Shown here one piece after another: positions 17,342 to 27,776 of a stretch of 64,000 nt of DNA. The position numbers and the translations under genes were made by a program. The stretch is from assembly GCA_963846165.1 (NCBI GenBank), contig CAWJUU010000005.1:558001-622000 (forward strand). Reading direction: 5' to 3'. The notes beneath the pieces are model-generated. The model saw only the letters and a program-made list of their open reading frames with translations, ran no database searches and was not told the origin of the DNA. Positions within the stretch are counted from its first letter, which is position 1. The number at the start of each line of letters is the position of its first letter. The stretch is from WHSW01 sp963846165 (lineage in GTDB: Bacteria > Actinomycetota > Thermoleophilia > Solirubrobacterales > 70-9).

Positions 17342-18232
17342 TCAGAGCTCCGGCACGTCTGCGCCGAGCGGGCTGAAGGGCACGCGGCGGACCTCGGCCC
17401 AGCCGTCGGTGGCGGCGGTTGCGGCCTCGACCACCTTGCCGGTGTCCTGCCAGAAGCACCACAGCATCAGCGCCGGTCCGGCGCCCGAGATCGTCGCGCC
17501 GATCGCGCCCAGCTCGCGGGCGCGGGCGAGGAGGTCCATCGAGCGCTCATAGAGCGGCCGGCGGGCCGGCTGGTGGAGGCGGTCGGCGAGGCCGCGGGCG
17601 ATCAGGGTCAGGTCGGAACGCTCGATTCCGAGCACGAGCTGGGAGGCTGCGGCAACGTTTGCGACCGCATCGGTGATCGGGACCGCGGCCGGCATAGCGG
17701 CTCGCGCCTCGGCCGTCGGCACTGTCTCGTCGGGCAGCACCAGGACGGCCTCCAGGCCCTCCGGCGGCTCGATCCGCACGGGGGCCGGCAGCGCCGCCCC
17801 ATCGGCCTCGGGGCTGGGACAGAGCACGAAGCCGCCGTAGAGCGCGGCGGCGACGTTGTCGGGGTGCCCTTCGAGCTCGACCGCGTGGGCGTAGATCGTC
17901 TCGCGCTCGAGACCGAGCTCGAACATGTGGTCAGCAGCGACAAGGCCGGCGACGATCGCCGCGGCGCTCGAACCGAGGCCGCGAGCCAGCGGGACCTGTG
18001 AGCGGATCTCGAAGCGCAAGCCGTCGGCGGGATGCAGGTGCTCGAACGCGCGCACGCAGAGGTTCGATCGGTCGAGCGGCACCTCGTCGGGCGAAGCATC
18101 GACCGTGAACTCCCCCGTCTCGGTGACCTCGAGCTCGAGCTCGAGCGAGAGCGCCGCCGCGAGCACGTCGTAGCCGGGCCCGAGGTTGGCCGAAGAGGCC
18201 GGCACGCGGACGAGCCGTCGGCGGGTGGTCAT
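17342..18232 (-). CDS. thrB: Homoserine kinase
   Basis: This 296-residue GHMP-family kinase phosphorylates homoserine on the way to threonine. The N-terminal VRVPASSANLGPGYDVLAAAL is the typical homoserine kinase start, the ATP-binding loop is PLARGLGSSAAAIVAGL near residue 90, and the C-terminal GHMP motif is ISGAGPALMLW. It follows the redoxin gene by 23 bases and is probably co-transcribed with it. The thrA and thrC genes are not in the window, so the threonine genes are split. Confidence 0.92.
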   Translation of the reverse strand: MTTRRRLVRVPASSANLGPGYDVLAAALSLELELEVTETGEFTVDASPDEVPLDRSNLCVRAFEHLHPADGLRFEIRSQVPLARGLGSSAAAIVAGLVAADHMFELGLERETIYAHAVELEGHPDNVAAALYGGFVLCPSPEADGAALPAPVRIEPPEGLEAVLVLPDETVPTAEARAAMPAAVPITDAVANVAAASQLVLGIERSDLTLIARGLADRLHQPARRPLYERSMDLLARARELGAIGATISGAGPALMLWCFWQDTGKVVEAATAATDGWAEVRRVPFSPLGADVPEL

Positions 18233-18255
18233 GCGCTGCTCACGACGGCCGGCAC

Positions 18256-18798
18256 TCAGGGCTTCCACTTGATCGAGCAGCCGACCGGGTCGGTGCTCGG
18301 GGGCGGCTGCGCTCCGGAGAGCAGAGCGTCGAGTGCCGCGCGCAGCCAGGCCGCCTCGTGCGAGGGGTCCTGGTGGTCGGCGTCGGGGGCGCCCTCGTAG
18401 CGCAGCCGCAGCTCGGCATCGAGCACGAACAGGTGAGGCGTGACCCGCGCGCGCCACTCCCTGGCGGCCTCCTGGGTCTCGTCGACGAGGTAGGGGAACG
18501 GCCACTCCTCGCGCTCGACCCGCTCACGCATCGCCTCCGGCGAATCGGCCGAATAGCGCTCGGGGTCATTCGAGTTCACGGCCAGGAAGCGGACGCCGCG
18601 GTCCGCGTAGTCCCGGGCGGCCTCGACGAGCCGGTCGTGCCAGGCGAGCGCGTAGGGGCAGTGGTTGCAGGTCCAGAAGACCACGGTGGCGGTCGCCTCG
18701 CCTGGCCCCGCCGGCAGCGTCTGGACCTGACCAGCGGTGTCGGGGAGCTCGAGCGGCGGCATCACCGAGCCGATCCGCCCGCCTTCAGCCTCACCCAT
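18256..18798 (-). CDS. Thioredoxin-fold redoxin (AhpC/TSA-like)
   Basis: This 180-residue protein has a peroxiredoxin/redoxin fold with the redox-active site VVFWTCNHCPYA (CxxC as CNHC, near residue 44). It keeps VRFLAVNSNDPERY, the cis-Pro loop VTPHLFVLD and a conserved GCSIKW tail. Relatives are thiol peroxidases or disulfide reductases and lack a signal peptide, as here, so it should be cytoplasmic. Its start overlaps the end of the next thioredoxin-like gene by 8 bases. The physiological partner is unknown. Confidence 0.82.
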   Translation of the reverse strand: MGEAEGGRIGSVMPPLELPDTAGQVQTLPAGPGEATATVVFWTCNHCPYALAWHDRLVEAARDYADRGVRFLAVNSNDPERYSADSPEAMRERVEREEWPFPYLVDETQEAAREWRARVTPHLFVLDAELRLRYEGAPDADHQDPSHEAAWLRAALDALLSGAQPPPSTDPVGCSIKWKP

Positions 18799-19138
18799 CT
18801 CGCTCCTCTCCTGCTTCGCTGGCCGCCGCCAGCGCGGCGGCGATGTCGGCCGGGTCCGGCAGCGCCGAGACTCGCCCGTCGCGCAGCCGGTAGACGCGGC
18901 AGGTTAGTCCGCCCGGCTGATCGCCAGGGTCCTGGACGTCGCGCCCGTCGACCCGGATCGTCGGCGATCCCGGGAATCCCTCGCGGCCGGCGCCGGCGTC
19001 GTCAACGATCTCACGCAGCTCGAGCGCCGAAGGGTCGAGTCCGACTCGATCCATCTGCTCGCGCACGATCTCGGTCGCCCGCTCCCACGAGGGGCACCCG
19101 CGCCACCAGAGCAGCTCCACCGAGGGCGTGCGAGGCAC
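18791..19138 (-). CDS. Small thioredoxin/glutaredoxin-fold protein
   Basis: This 115-residue protein begins with GTG. It reads VELLWWRGCPSWERATEIV, a thioredoxin-type first strand and helix with a single Cys rather than CxxC, followed by the cis-Pro motif GSPTIRVDGRDV and a late Cys in GGLTCRVYR. Related proteins are annotated as thioredoxin-domain or alkylmercury-lyase-like proteins. It overlaps the redoxin gene downstream, and the pair probably forms a redox module co-transcribed with thrB. Confidence 0.7.
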   Translation of the reverse strand: MPRTPSVELLWWRGCPSWERATEIVREQMDRVGLDPSALELREIVDDAGAGREGFPGSPTIRVDGRDVQDPGDQPGGLTCRVYRLRDGRVSALPDPADIAAALAAASEAGEERDG

Positions 19139-19260
19139 GCATCTAGCCTACGAGCCGCGACACCTCCGCGAGCAGCTCGTCGGCAAGGCTTGCGCAGGCC
19201 GGGCGCGATCGTCCGTGAAATGCCCCAGCGAGTTGCGGGTTTCCCGCAAGTGCGGAGGAG

Positions 19261-20238
19261 CTAGCCGGCGAGCGTGCCGCGCCGGCCCGCGATCGACCCC
19301 GCCATGAGCCCGTTGGCGGGCACCTCGGCCTGCGCCAGGAGCACCGATTCGCGCACCCGGGCCCCGGAGCCGACAACGGCCCCCGGTCCGAGGATCACCG
19401 GGCCGTCGAGCCGCACCCCGCTACCGACCCGCGCCCCCTCGCCGATCAGCACCCGGCCGCTGAGCTCGACCCCGTCGAGCGTCCCGCCGGACTCGGCGTC
19501 GACGATCCGGCCCGCGGCCTCGACTCCGACCGCCCCGTCGAGCACGTCGAGGTTGCCCTGCAGGTACTCGGGGATCGAGCCGACGTCGTTCCAGTAGGCG
19601 TCGGTGACGTGGACGCCGAACGGGACGTCGGCGGAGAGCAGCGCCGGGAACACATCGAGCGCGAAGTCCACCTCGAGCTGGTCGGGGAAGAAGTCGAAGA
19701 CCTCGGGCTCGAGCACGTAGATCATGCAGTTGGCGAGGTCGGAGAGGGCCTCGGCAGGGTCGGGCTTCTCCTGGAAGCCCTGGACCCGGTCGTCGGCGCC
19801 GGTGACGACCACGCCGTACTCGCTCACGTTCGGCACCCGCTTGGTCGCCAGCGTGGCGATCCAGTCGTGCTCGCGGTGCGTTCGCGCGAGCGCCGCGAGA
19901 TCGATGTCGGTGAGCGCGTCGGCGGCGGTGACGACGAAGGGCTCGGAGCCGAAGAAGTCGCCCACGTTGCGCACCCCGCCCGCCGTGCCGAGCAACTCGT
20001 CCTCGTAGCTGTAGGAGAGCTCGAGCCCGAACCCCGAACCGTCGCCGAAGCGCTCCCTGATCGTCTCCGGGAACCAGTGCAGGTTCGCGATCACCTCGCC
20101 TAGGTCGTGGCGCGCGAGCAGACGCAGGATGTGCTCCATCACCGGCCGGTTGGCCACCGGGACCATCGGCTTCGGCACCTCATAGGTGAGCGGGCGCAGG
20201 CGCGTCCCGAGCCCCGCCGCCATTACCATGGCCTTCAT
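19261..20238 (-). CDS. NDP-sugar pyrophosphorylase (mannose-1-phosphate guanylyltransferase-like)
   Basis: This 325-residue protein has the nucleotidyltransferase signature MAAGLGTRLRPLT with the PKPMVPVANRPVMEH motif, the Asp-containing metal site in TAADALTDID, and EKP as FQEKPDPAEA. The C-terminal third (from about 250) is a left-handed beta-helix (GEGARVGSGVRL and repeats). It activates a sugar-1-phosphate, probably mannose or glucose, for envelope glycans. It is divergent from ahcY with only 30 bases between the starts. The exact sugar is uncertain. Confidence 0.82.
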   Translation of the reverse strand: MKAMVMAAGLGTRLRPLTYEVPKPMVPVANRPVMEHILRLLARHDLGEVIANLHWFPETIRERFGDGSGFGLELSYSYEDELLGTAGGVRNVGDFFGSEPFVVTAADALTDIDLAALARTHREHDWIATLATKRVPNVSEYGVVVTGADDRVQGFQEKPDPAEALSDLANCMIYVLEPEVFDFFPDQLEVDFALDVFPALLSADVPFGVHVTDAYWNDVGSIPEYLQGNLDVLDGAVGVEAAGRIVDAESGGTLDGVELSGRVLIGEGARVGSGVRLDGPVILGPGAVVGSGARVRESVLLAQAEVPANGLMAGSIAGRRGTLAG

Positions 20239-20268
20239 CGAAGCCAGGCTATACAGCGCAGGAGGAGC

Positions 20269-21686
<1,418 letters not shown>

Positions 21687-21690
<4 letters not shown>

Positions 21691-22076
21691 CCGCCGTCGA
21701 GATCCCACTCTCCGAGATCGAGCTTCGGGCCAGCCGCTCGTCGGGGCCCGGTGGACAGCACGCGAACGTGACCGCCTCGCGAATCGAGGCCGTGTTCGAG
21801 ATCGACGCCTCGGAGACGCTCACAGACGAGCAGAAGCGGAGGTTGAAGGCCCGCTTCGGCCCCCGGGTCACCGCCGTCGCCCAGGACGCGCGCAGCCAGG
21901 CGCGCAACCGCGAGCTCGCGCTCGAGCGGCTGCGCGAGCGGATCGCGGCAGCGCTGCGGCCCCGCAAGCGCCGGCGGGCGACCCGGGCGTCGGCCGCCTC
22001 GCGCGAGCGGCGCCTGGCCGGCAAGCGGCGGCGCGCGGAGACAAAGCGCCAACGCCGCCGGCCACCGGTCGACTGA
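21687..22076 (+). CDS. arfB: Ribosome rescue peptidyl-tRNA hydrolase, ArfB/YaeJ-like
   Basis: This protein of about 129 residues has the release-factor catalytic loop RSSGPGGQHANVT (GGQ) near residue 19, which releases peptides from stalled ribosomes, and a long basic C-terminal tail (RPRKRRR and more) that enters the mRNA channel. No ATG, GTG or TTG fits. The best start is CTG 21687, which overlaps the ahcY stop (CTGA) exactly where homologues begin MTAVEIPL. Translational coupling to ahcY would explain the weak ribosome site. The function is firm; the start codon is inferred. Confidence 0.85.
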
Positions 22077-22082
22077 CGCGGG

Positions 22083-23111
22083 TCACGGCCGGCCGAGCTC
22101 GTCCTTGAGCCGCTCGATCACGTCGACGGGCTCCGGGTCGACGCCGTTGATCGCGGCGAGGTGAAGCGAGACGAGGTCGCCGAGCATCACCAAGCGCAGC
22201 AGCCGCTCGACCCGGGTTTCTCCGCTGGTCTCGACCTCGACCACGGCTGCGGCCGACGGCTCGATCAGCTTCGCGGTCAGCTCGGCACGCTCGCGCTGGC
22301 GCGGGTGCTGGTCGCAGTCGTTGAGGAAGACCGCTGCGCACCGGAGCCCACCGCCGTTATACGTCCAGCCCACGATTTCGTTGTGATCGAGCTCGGGCAA
22401 CTGATGCTCGAACGCGTGCTGCTTGGCGTTCTCGTTGACCTGGCACTTCCACCGGTAGGCGACCGGGACCGTGAGGTCGCAGCCGTAGATCACGGGGACA
22501 GCACCGGCGAGCCTGTCGGCGATCTCAGCCGCCTCCGCGACGAGCTCGTCGCGGAGCTCGTCGAGGTGCGCGGCGGCGGTGTCGATCTCGGTCCGCATCC
22601 CGGGCGCAACCCCGACCAGGGCTGCGACCTCGCAGGCGACGGTGAAGCCGTAGCCGACCGCGTGACGTGGCTGGAGGCCGGCCGGCAGACCGATCACCGG
22701 CACGTCCGCCTTACGGGCGGCGTCTGCGAGGGCGCCGCCCGTCGTCGCCACGTAGCGACGCGCCCCGATCGCCTCGGCGGCTTCGAAGCAGGCGAGCGTC
22801 TCCTCGGTGTTCCCGGAGTAACTCGAACAGAGGATCGCGCGGTTGGGGGCAGTCCATGGCGGTAGCTCGTAGTCGCGGAAGACCAGCATCGGCAGGCCGA
22901 GCGAGTCGCCCATCGCGGCGCGGGCGAGTCCGGCGCCGATCGCCGATCCACCCATCCCGCAGACGATCAGCCCCGGGCTGTCGTCGACCGGCTCGAGGCC
23001 GGCCGATTCGACCCGCCAGAGTGCGTCGCGAAGATGGTTCGGGAGTGCGAGGACATCGTCGAGCTGGCCGCTCGGATCGACCTCGCGGATGCGAGCGAGC
23101 GCGTCGGTCAC
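22083..23111 (-). CDS. Bifunctional phosphoglucose/phosphomannose isomerase (SIS domains)
   Basis: This 342-residue protein has two SIS folds. LIVCGMGGSAIGAGLARA binds the sugar phosphate, CSSYSGNTEETLACF is the second phosphate loop, and FEHQLPELDHNEIVGW holds the catalytic Glu and His region. The archaeal-type family interconverts glucose-6-, fructose-6- and mannose-6-phosphate. It overlaps the nucleotidyltransferase gene upstream by 4 bases (ATGA), so both are translated together and likely feed GDP-mannose or a related nucleotide sugar. Confidence 0.88.
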   Translation of the reverse strand: MTDALARIREVDPSGQLDDVLALPNHLRDALWRVESAGLEPVDDSPGLIVCGMGGSAIGAGLARAAMGDSLGLPMLVFRDYELPPWTAPNRAILCSSYSGNTEETLACFEAAEAIGARRYVATTGGALADAARKADVPVIGLPAGLQPRHAVGYGFTVACEVAALVGVAPGMRTEIDTAAAHLDELRDELVAEAAEIADRLAGAVPVIYGCDLTVPVAYRWKCQVNENAKQHAFEHQLPELDHNEIVGWTYNGGGLRCAAVFLNDCDQHPRQRERAELTAKLIEPSAAAVVEVETSGETRVERLLRLVMLGDLVSLHLAAINGVDPEPVDVIERLKDELGRP

Positions 23112-24157
23112 GTCGTCTGCACCTCGGCCTCGACGACCTCGTCGGGCTCGACGCGGGCGCCTCCGGCCAGCTCCACCCCCGGCTCGATCCGCGCCCCGCT
23201 GCCGATCACGGCTCCCGGTGCGATCGTCGCGCCCTCGCCGACCTCCACCTCTGACGCGAGGATCGAGCCGCGCACCGCGGCGCCGGGCGCGATCCGGCAG
23301 TCCTCGAGCAGCACGGACTCGGCGATCAGCGCGCCACCGCCGACCACCGAGCTCGCGCGCACCACCGCGCGCTGGGCGACGCTCGCGTCGGCGGCGACCT
23401 CGGCGCCCTCCTCGATGAACGGGCCGTCGCCCCCGTCGAAGTCGGTGCTCACGGTCCGCTCGAGGATGTCCCAGCTCGCCTGCAGGTAACGCTCGGGAGT
23501 GCCGATGTCCATCCAGTAGCCCTCGAGCCGACGGCCGAAGAGCCCCTGGCCGACGAGCCGCGGAAAGACCTCGCGCTCGATCGAAACCGCGCGGCCCGCG
23601 GGGATCAGATCAAGCACCTGACCCTCGATCACGTAGGCGCCGGCGCTGATCTCGTCGGTGTCGATCGCCGAGGGGTCGGGCTTCTCGAGAAAGCCGAGCA
23701 CCTCGCCATTCTCCCTCCTGCGGACCAACCCGTAGGAGGTGGGGTCGTCAACCGGATGCAGCGCGAGCGTGGCCACGGCCCCGGTCTCGTCGTGCTGGCG
23801 GACGAGCGCGGTCAGGTCAAGGTCGGTGAGCACGTCGCCGTTGAGGACCATGAACCGGTCGCCGAGCAGCCCCTGATCGGCGGCCAGGCGTACCGGCCCG
23901 GCGGTGCCGAGCGGCCCGTCCTCCTGCAGGTAGTGGATCGCAGGGCCGCCGGGGACCTCGTCGCCGAGCGCCGCACGCAGGTCGGCGGCGCGAAACCCGC
24001 AGGCCAGGATCACCTCGTCGATCCCGTGGCGTCCGAGCCAATCGACCATGAAGCGGATGAACGGCCGGTCGACCAGCGGCAGCGCCGGCTTCGGCCGGGT
24101 CAGCGTCAGCGGCCGCAGTCGCGTCCCCTCACCCCCGACGAGGACGACGGCCTGCAT
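23108..24157 (-). CDS. Sugar nucleotidyltransferase (mannose-1-phosphate guanylyltransferase-like)
   Basis: This 349-residue protein starts MQAVVLVGGEGTRLRPLTLT, the nucleotide-binding signature, with KPALPLVDRPFI, the metal site in LNGDVLTDLD and GFLEKPDP. A beta-helix of hexapeptide repeats fills residues about 250-345. It is the second enzyme of this type in the window and is only moderately similar to 19261-20238, so the two probably serve different sugars. Its position between the isomerase and a UDP-sugar dehydrogenase suggests envelope polysaccharide synthesis. Confidence 0.85.
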   Translation of the reverse strand: MQAVVLVGGEGTRLRPLTLTRPKPALPLVDRPFIRFMVDWLGRHGIDEVILACGFRAADLRAALGDEVPGGPAIHYLQEDGPLGTAGPVRLAADQGLLGDRFMVLNGDVLTDLDLTALVRQHDETGAVATLALHPVDDPTSYGLVRRRENGEVLGFLEKPDPSAIDTDEISAGAYVIEGQVLDLIPAGRAVSIEREVFPRLVGQGLFGRRLEGYWMDIGTPERYLQASWDILERTVSTDFDGGDGPFIEEGAEVAADASVAQRAVVRASSVVGGGALIAESVLLEDCRIAPGAAVRGSILASEVEVGEGATIAPGAVIGSGARIEPGVELAGGARVEPDEVVEAEVQTT

Positions 24158-24160
24158 CAG

Positions 24161-25471
24161 TCACCCGCGCTCGGCGGCGTCGTTCGCGCCCCGCCCGATG
24201 CCCTCGTAGGTGAAGCCCGCGCCCCGCAGCCGCCCCGGGTCGAGGAAGTTGCGCCCGTCCACGATCAGCGGGTTCGACATCCGTCCCGCCAGCTCCTCCC
24301 AGTCGAGCTCGGCGAACTCGGGCCACTCGGTGACCAGGATCGCGGCATCGGCGCCGTCGAGGGCGTGCTCGGCGGACTGGGCCATCTCGACCTTCGGCAG
24401 CAGGCTGCGAGCCTTTTCGGTGGCGACCGGGTCGTACGCTCGCACCGCCGCCCCCTCGCCCTCCAGGCGGGCGGCGAGAACGAGGCTCGACGCGGCGCGC
24501 ATGTCGTCGGTATCGGGCTTGAACGCGAGCCCGAGCAAGGCAACATTGCGGCCCGCGAGCGAGCCGAGGTGCCGCTCGAGCTTCTTGATCACGCGCCGCT
24601 TCTGCAGCTCGTTGACCTCGATCACCGAGTTGAGGAGCTGAAAGTGGTAGCCGGAATTCGCAGCAAGCGACTTCAGCGAGGAGACATCTTTGCCGAAACA
24701 CGAACCGCCCCAGCCCAGTCCCGCCTTCAGGAACGCCGGCCCGATCCTCTCGTCGAGGCCGATGCCGCGAGAGACGTCGGTGACGTCGGCTCCGACCGCC
24801 TCGCAGACGTTGCCGATCTCGTTGATGAACGAGATCTTCATCGCGAGGAAGGCATTGGAAGCGAGCTTGATCATCTCGGCGGAGGCGACGTCGGTGCGGA
24901 CGAGCTCGCCGCCGAGGGGTGCGTAGGCGTCGGCGACGGCGTCGGCCGCCCACTCGGCGCCGGGATCTGCGCCGACGACGACGCGATCGGGGTGCATGAA
25001 GTCGGCGACGGCCGAGCCCTCCTTGAGGAACTCGGGGCAGGAGACGTAGGCGAGGTCGGGATTGTCCCGGCGAATCGCCGCGCCGGTGCCCGCCGGGACG
25101 GTGCTCTTCATCACCAGCGCGTGCTCGCCACCGTCGGGCAAGGCCGCGACGACGGCCTCGACCTTGGAGAGGTCAGCGTCGCCGGAGTAGGTCGGGGGGG
25201 TATCGACGCAGCAGAACAGCAGCCGGGCGTGCTCGAGCACGTCATCCATCTCGGTGGTGAAGTGGAGCCGCTCTCGGTTGCGCTCGACGACCTCGGGCAG
25301 GCCGGGCTCGTGGATCGGCAGCGTGCCGCCGCCGCGCAGGAGCTCGACCTTGGCCTCGTCGACGTCCATCGCGTAGACCGGGTGGCCGGCCTCGGCGAAG
25401 CAGCCGGCCGTCACCAGGCCGACCCAGCCGACCCCGATCACGCCGATCGCCGGCTTCTCGTTCGCGTTCAC
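24161..25471 (-). CDS. ugd: UDP-glucose/GDP-mannose dehydrogenase
   Basis: This 436-residue enzyme oxidises a nucleotide sugar twice to the uronic acid, usually UDP-glucose to UDP-glucuronate. The N-terminal NAD fold is IGVIGVGWVGLVTAGCFAEAGH, the middle domain carries KLASNAFLAMKISFINEIGN, and the catalytic Cys lies in GWGGSCFGKD. The C-terminal domain has GLAFKPDTDDMR. The GTG at 25471 is chosen because the frame further upstream lies inside the LCP gene. It follows that gene by 7 bases and precedes the nucleotidyltransferase by 3, in an envelope-glycan operon. Confidence 0.9.
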   Translation of the reverse strand: MNANEKPAIGVIGVGWVGLVTAGCFAEAGHPVYAMDVDEAKVELLRGGGTLPIHEPGLPEVVERNRERLHFTTEMDDVLEHARLLFCCVDTPPTYSGDADLSKVEAVVAALPDGGEHALVMKSTVPAGTGAAIRRDNPDLAYVSCPEFLKEGSAVADFMHPDRVVVGADPGAEWAADAVADAYAPLGGELVRTDVASAEMIKLASNAFLAMKISFINEIGNVCEAVGADVTDVSRGIGLDERIGPAFLKAGLGWGGSCFGKDVSSLKSLAANSGYHFQLLNSVIEVNELQKRRVIKKLERHLGSLAGRNVALLGLAFKPDTDDMRAASSLVLAARLEGEGAAVRAYDPVATEKARSLLPKVEMAQSAEHALDGADAAILVTEWPEFAELDWEELAGRMSNPLIVDGRNFLDPGRLRGAGFTYEGIGRGANDAAERG

Positions 25472-25478
25472 GTGCGAC

Positions 25479-27776
25479 TCAGCCCTTGAAGCGGCGCATC
25501 GAGGTCGCGATCGAGAGCATCTCGTCCTCGTCGAGGCTCTGGAGCAGGGTGTTGCTGACCCAGTAGGAGGCCTGATTGGTCTTGAAGGCGACCAGCCGCA
25601 GGCGGTCGCCGTCATAGAACAGCTGGAACTCATGACCGTCGATCTCGCGGGTTTCGCTCGGGTTTTCGAGGATCGGCGGATCGGTCCAGTTCGTGCCCGA
25701 GACCCCGTAGAACTCGGTCGTCAGCCCGGTGCCGGACCCGGGCTTGGTGACCACGAACTTGTAGCCGCGGTACTTCTGCGGGCCGTCGATCGGGAACGCG
25801 CGCGAGTCGTTGGAGATGATCGAGCCGGGCACGAGGCGCGTCGGATAGAAGATCGGGAACTTGACCATCAGGTGCTCGTCGTCTCCGGTCTTCACCTTCG
25901 AGATCTGGTTCGCGAACGGCTCGCTCTGGCCGGTAGCGTCATCCATCGCCGGCCCGTCGGGTTCGGGTTCCGGATCCGGCTTCGGCTTCTCCTGCGGTTT
26001 GTCCTCTTTCCCTCCTCCGCCACCGTCGCGCCGGAGCTCAGGCTCCTGCGGAGGCGCCGTCGGCTCCTCGTTGGCGCCCGGGAGCGCGCCCGGCGTCCCC
26101 TGATCGCCGAGGAACTCGGCGATCGCCTGCTTCAGGCCCTCGTCGTTCGCGGTGACGTAGCTCTCCCCCAGCTCGGCCGGGAAGTGGACCTCGTTGAGGA
26201 CCGCGTTGCGCGCCCCGAGGAAGGTCTTCATCAGCTCCAGGACCTCCGCCGGCTGCTTGAGGTTCTCGTCCGACGTCGTGTACTCCTTGAACACGTCGAG
26301 GAGCTCGAACCGGTAGCTCGGGTCGAGCACGAGCTTGGCCGGCTCGATCTTCTGGCGCGCCTCGCGGACGAAGTCCTGCTGGCGCGCCGCCCTGACCAGG
26401 TCGTTGTCCTCGAGCCGGTAGCGGACATACTGGAGCGCCTTGAGACCGCAGAGCTTCTGGTAACCGGCCTCGATCGGAGGGTCGATCGCCGAGTACGCCG
26501 AGCCCTCGGGAACGTAGTACTGGCGGTCGACGTCGATGAACACGCAGCCGATCGAGTTGACCGCATCCGCGAAGCCGGTGAAGTTGATGTTGACGACGTG
26601 GTTGACCGGCAGGCCGGTGAGCTGCTGAACCACCTTCAACGTCAATGGCGGGCCGCCGTAGGAGTAGGCGGCGTTGAACTTGTCGAGGCCGTGGTTGGGG
26701 ATGTTGACCTTGAGGTCGCGGGGGATCGAGAGCAGCGAGATCGTGTCGTCGTCGGGGTTCACGCGCAGCAGGATCGTGGTGTCCGATCGCCCGGTGTCGT
26801 CGGTGGGACGCTTGTCGGAGCCGAGGATGAGAATCGTCTGCGGCTCGCCACCGTCGACGGCGTCGAGTCGCTTTGACACCCCCTCGATACCGCCGAGCCC
26901 CTCGGCGAAGTCGGCGACGAAGACGAGAGCGCTGATCGCGGTCGCCGCCGCCATCGAGCTGATGATCACCAGCGAGGCGGCAAGGAAGCGTGCCCAGACA
27001 GGCTTCGCGCGGGGGATCTTGCCGTCGCCTTCGTCCGTCGCGGCCGCCGTGACCGCGGGCTCGGCGGGAGCGGGTGTCGCCTCGGCCGGTGCCGGCGTCG
27101 CCTCAGCCGCCTGGGTGGCCTCCGCCGGCGCCTCGGTCTCGAGCTTCGCCTCGTGCTCGGCGGTCCGCGCCTTGAGCCCCGCCAGCGCGGCCTCCTCGGC
27201 CTGCTCGCGGTCGGCGAGCGCGAGGGTGTCGGCCTCGTCCGTATCGACGGTGTGCGGGCCTGTCTCCGCGCCGGCCTCGACCAGGGCCTTCTCGTCCTCG
27301 TCCTGATCTGAGTCGTCCTCGTCGGAGTCCTCGTCCTCGTCGGAGTCCGTCGTCCTCGTCGAAGCCCTCGTCGTCGTCGATCGCGTCCTCGTCGTCCTCG
27401 AAGTCCTCGTCGTCCTCGTCGTCCTCGAAGTCCTCGTCGTCGAGCTCCTCGCCCGTCTCGTCGAAGTCATCCTCGTCGAGGTCGTCGAACTCCTGGTCGA
27501 GCTCGCGCTCGATCTCGTCGAACTCCTCGGTGTAGCCGGCGCGAACGTCCTCGATCTCGCCCTCGGGCCCCGGCGCGTCGGGCTTGGCGGGCTCTTCGGG
27601 TGCGGCCGGCTCGGCGGCTCGGTCGCCTCACCCTCGCCCTCGGCGCGCTTGCGCCCGGCCCAGGTGGCCGGCGGCGGCAGCTCGTGCTCACCGGCGTGGT
27701 CGCCGCCGGTCGGCTCGCCGTCGCCGGGCTCCTCGCCGGCGGGCGGAAGGTCGGGGGTCTCGTCGTCGGGTCTCAT
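25479..27776 (-). CDS. LytR-CpsA-Psr (LCP) family glycopolymer ligase with long acidic N-terminus
   Basis: This protein of about 765 residues has a cytoplasmic region of about 260 residues rich in Asp/Glu and Ala/Pro, one membrane helix (about 265-288) and an extracellular LCP domain (about 315-480). The domain has ILILGSDKRPTDDTGRSDTT and SIPRDLKVNIPNHG, with the conserved Asp and Arg residues that bind the polyprenyl pyrophosphate. A low-complexity Pro/Glu linker and a C-terminal domain follow. LCP enzymes attach glycopolymers to peptidoglycan. Two compensating frameshifts (near 27610 and 27350) change the acidic tract into a Ser/Thr/Arg stretch; the third frame reads D/E-rich throughout. 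The ATG overlaps the M20 stop. Confidence 0.82.
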   Translation of the reverse strand: MRPDDETPDLPPAGEEPGDGEPTGGDHAGEHELPPPATWAGRKRAEGEGEATEPPSRPHPKSPPSPTRRGPRARSRTFAPATPRSSTRSSASSTRSSTTSTRMTSTRRARSSTTRTSRTTRTTRTSRTTRTRSTTTRASTRTTDSDEDEDSDEDDSDQDEDEKALVEAGAETGPHTVDTDEADTLALADREQAEEAALAGLKARTAEHEAKLETEAPAEATQAAEATPAPAEATPAPAEPAVTAAATDEGDGKIPRAKPVWARFLAASLVIISSMAAATAISALVFVADFAEGLGGIEGVSKRLDAVDGGEPQTILILGSDKRPTDDTGRSDTTILLRVNPDDDTISLLSIPRDLKVNIPNHGLDKFNAAYSYGGPPLTLKVVQQLTGLPVNHVVNINFTGFADAVNSIGCVFIDVDRQYYVPEGSAYSAIDPPIEAGYQKLCGLKALQYVRYRLEDNDLVRAARQQDFVREARQKIEPAKLVLDPSYRFELLDVFKEYTTSDENLKQPAEVLELMKTFLGARNAVLNEVHFPAELGESYVTANDEGLKQAIAEFLGDQGTPGALPGANEEPTAPPQEPELRRDGGGGGKEDKPQEKPKPDPEPEPDGPAMDDATGQSEPFANQISKVKTGDDEHLMVKFPIFYPTRLVPGSIISNDSRAFPIDGPQKYRGYKFVVTKPGSGTGLTTEFYGVSGTNWTDPPILENPSETREIDGHEFQLFYDGDRLRLVAFKTNQASYWVSNTLLQSLDEDEMLSIATSMRRFKG

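Noticed and set aside
20239..20268. SAH or SAM riboswitch upstream of ahcY
   Set aside because: The gap is only 30 bases and has no matching structure.
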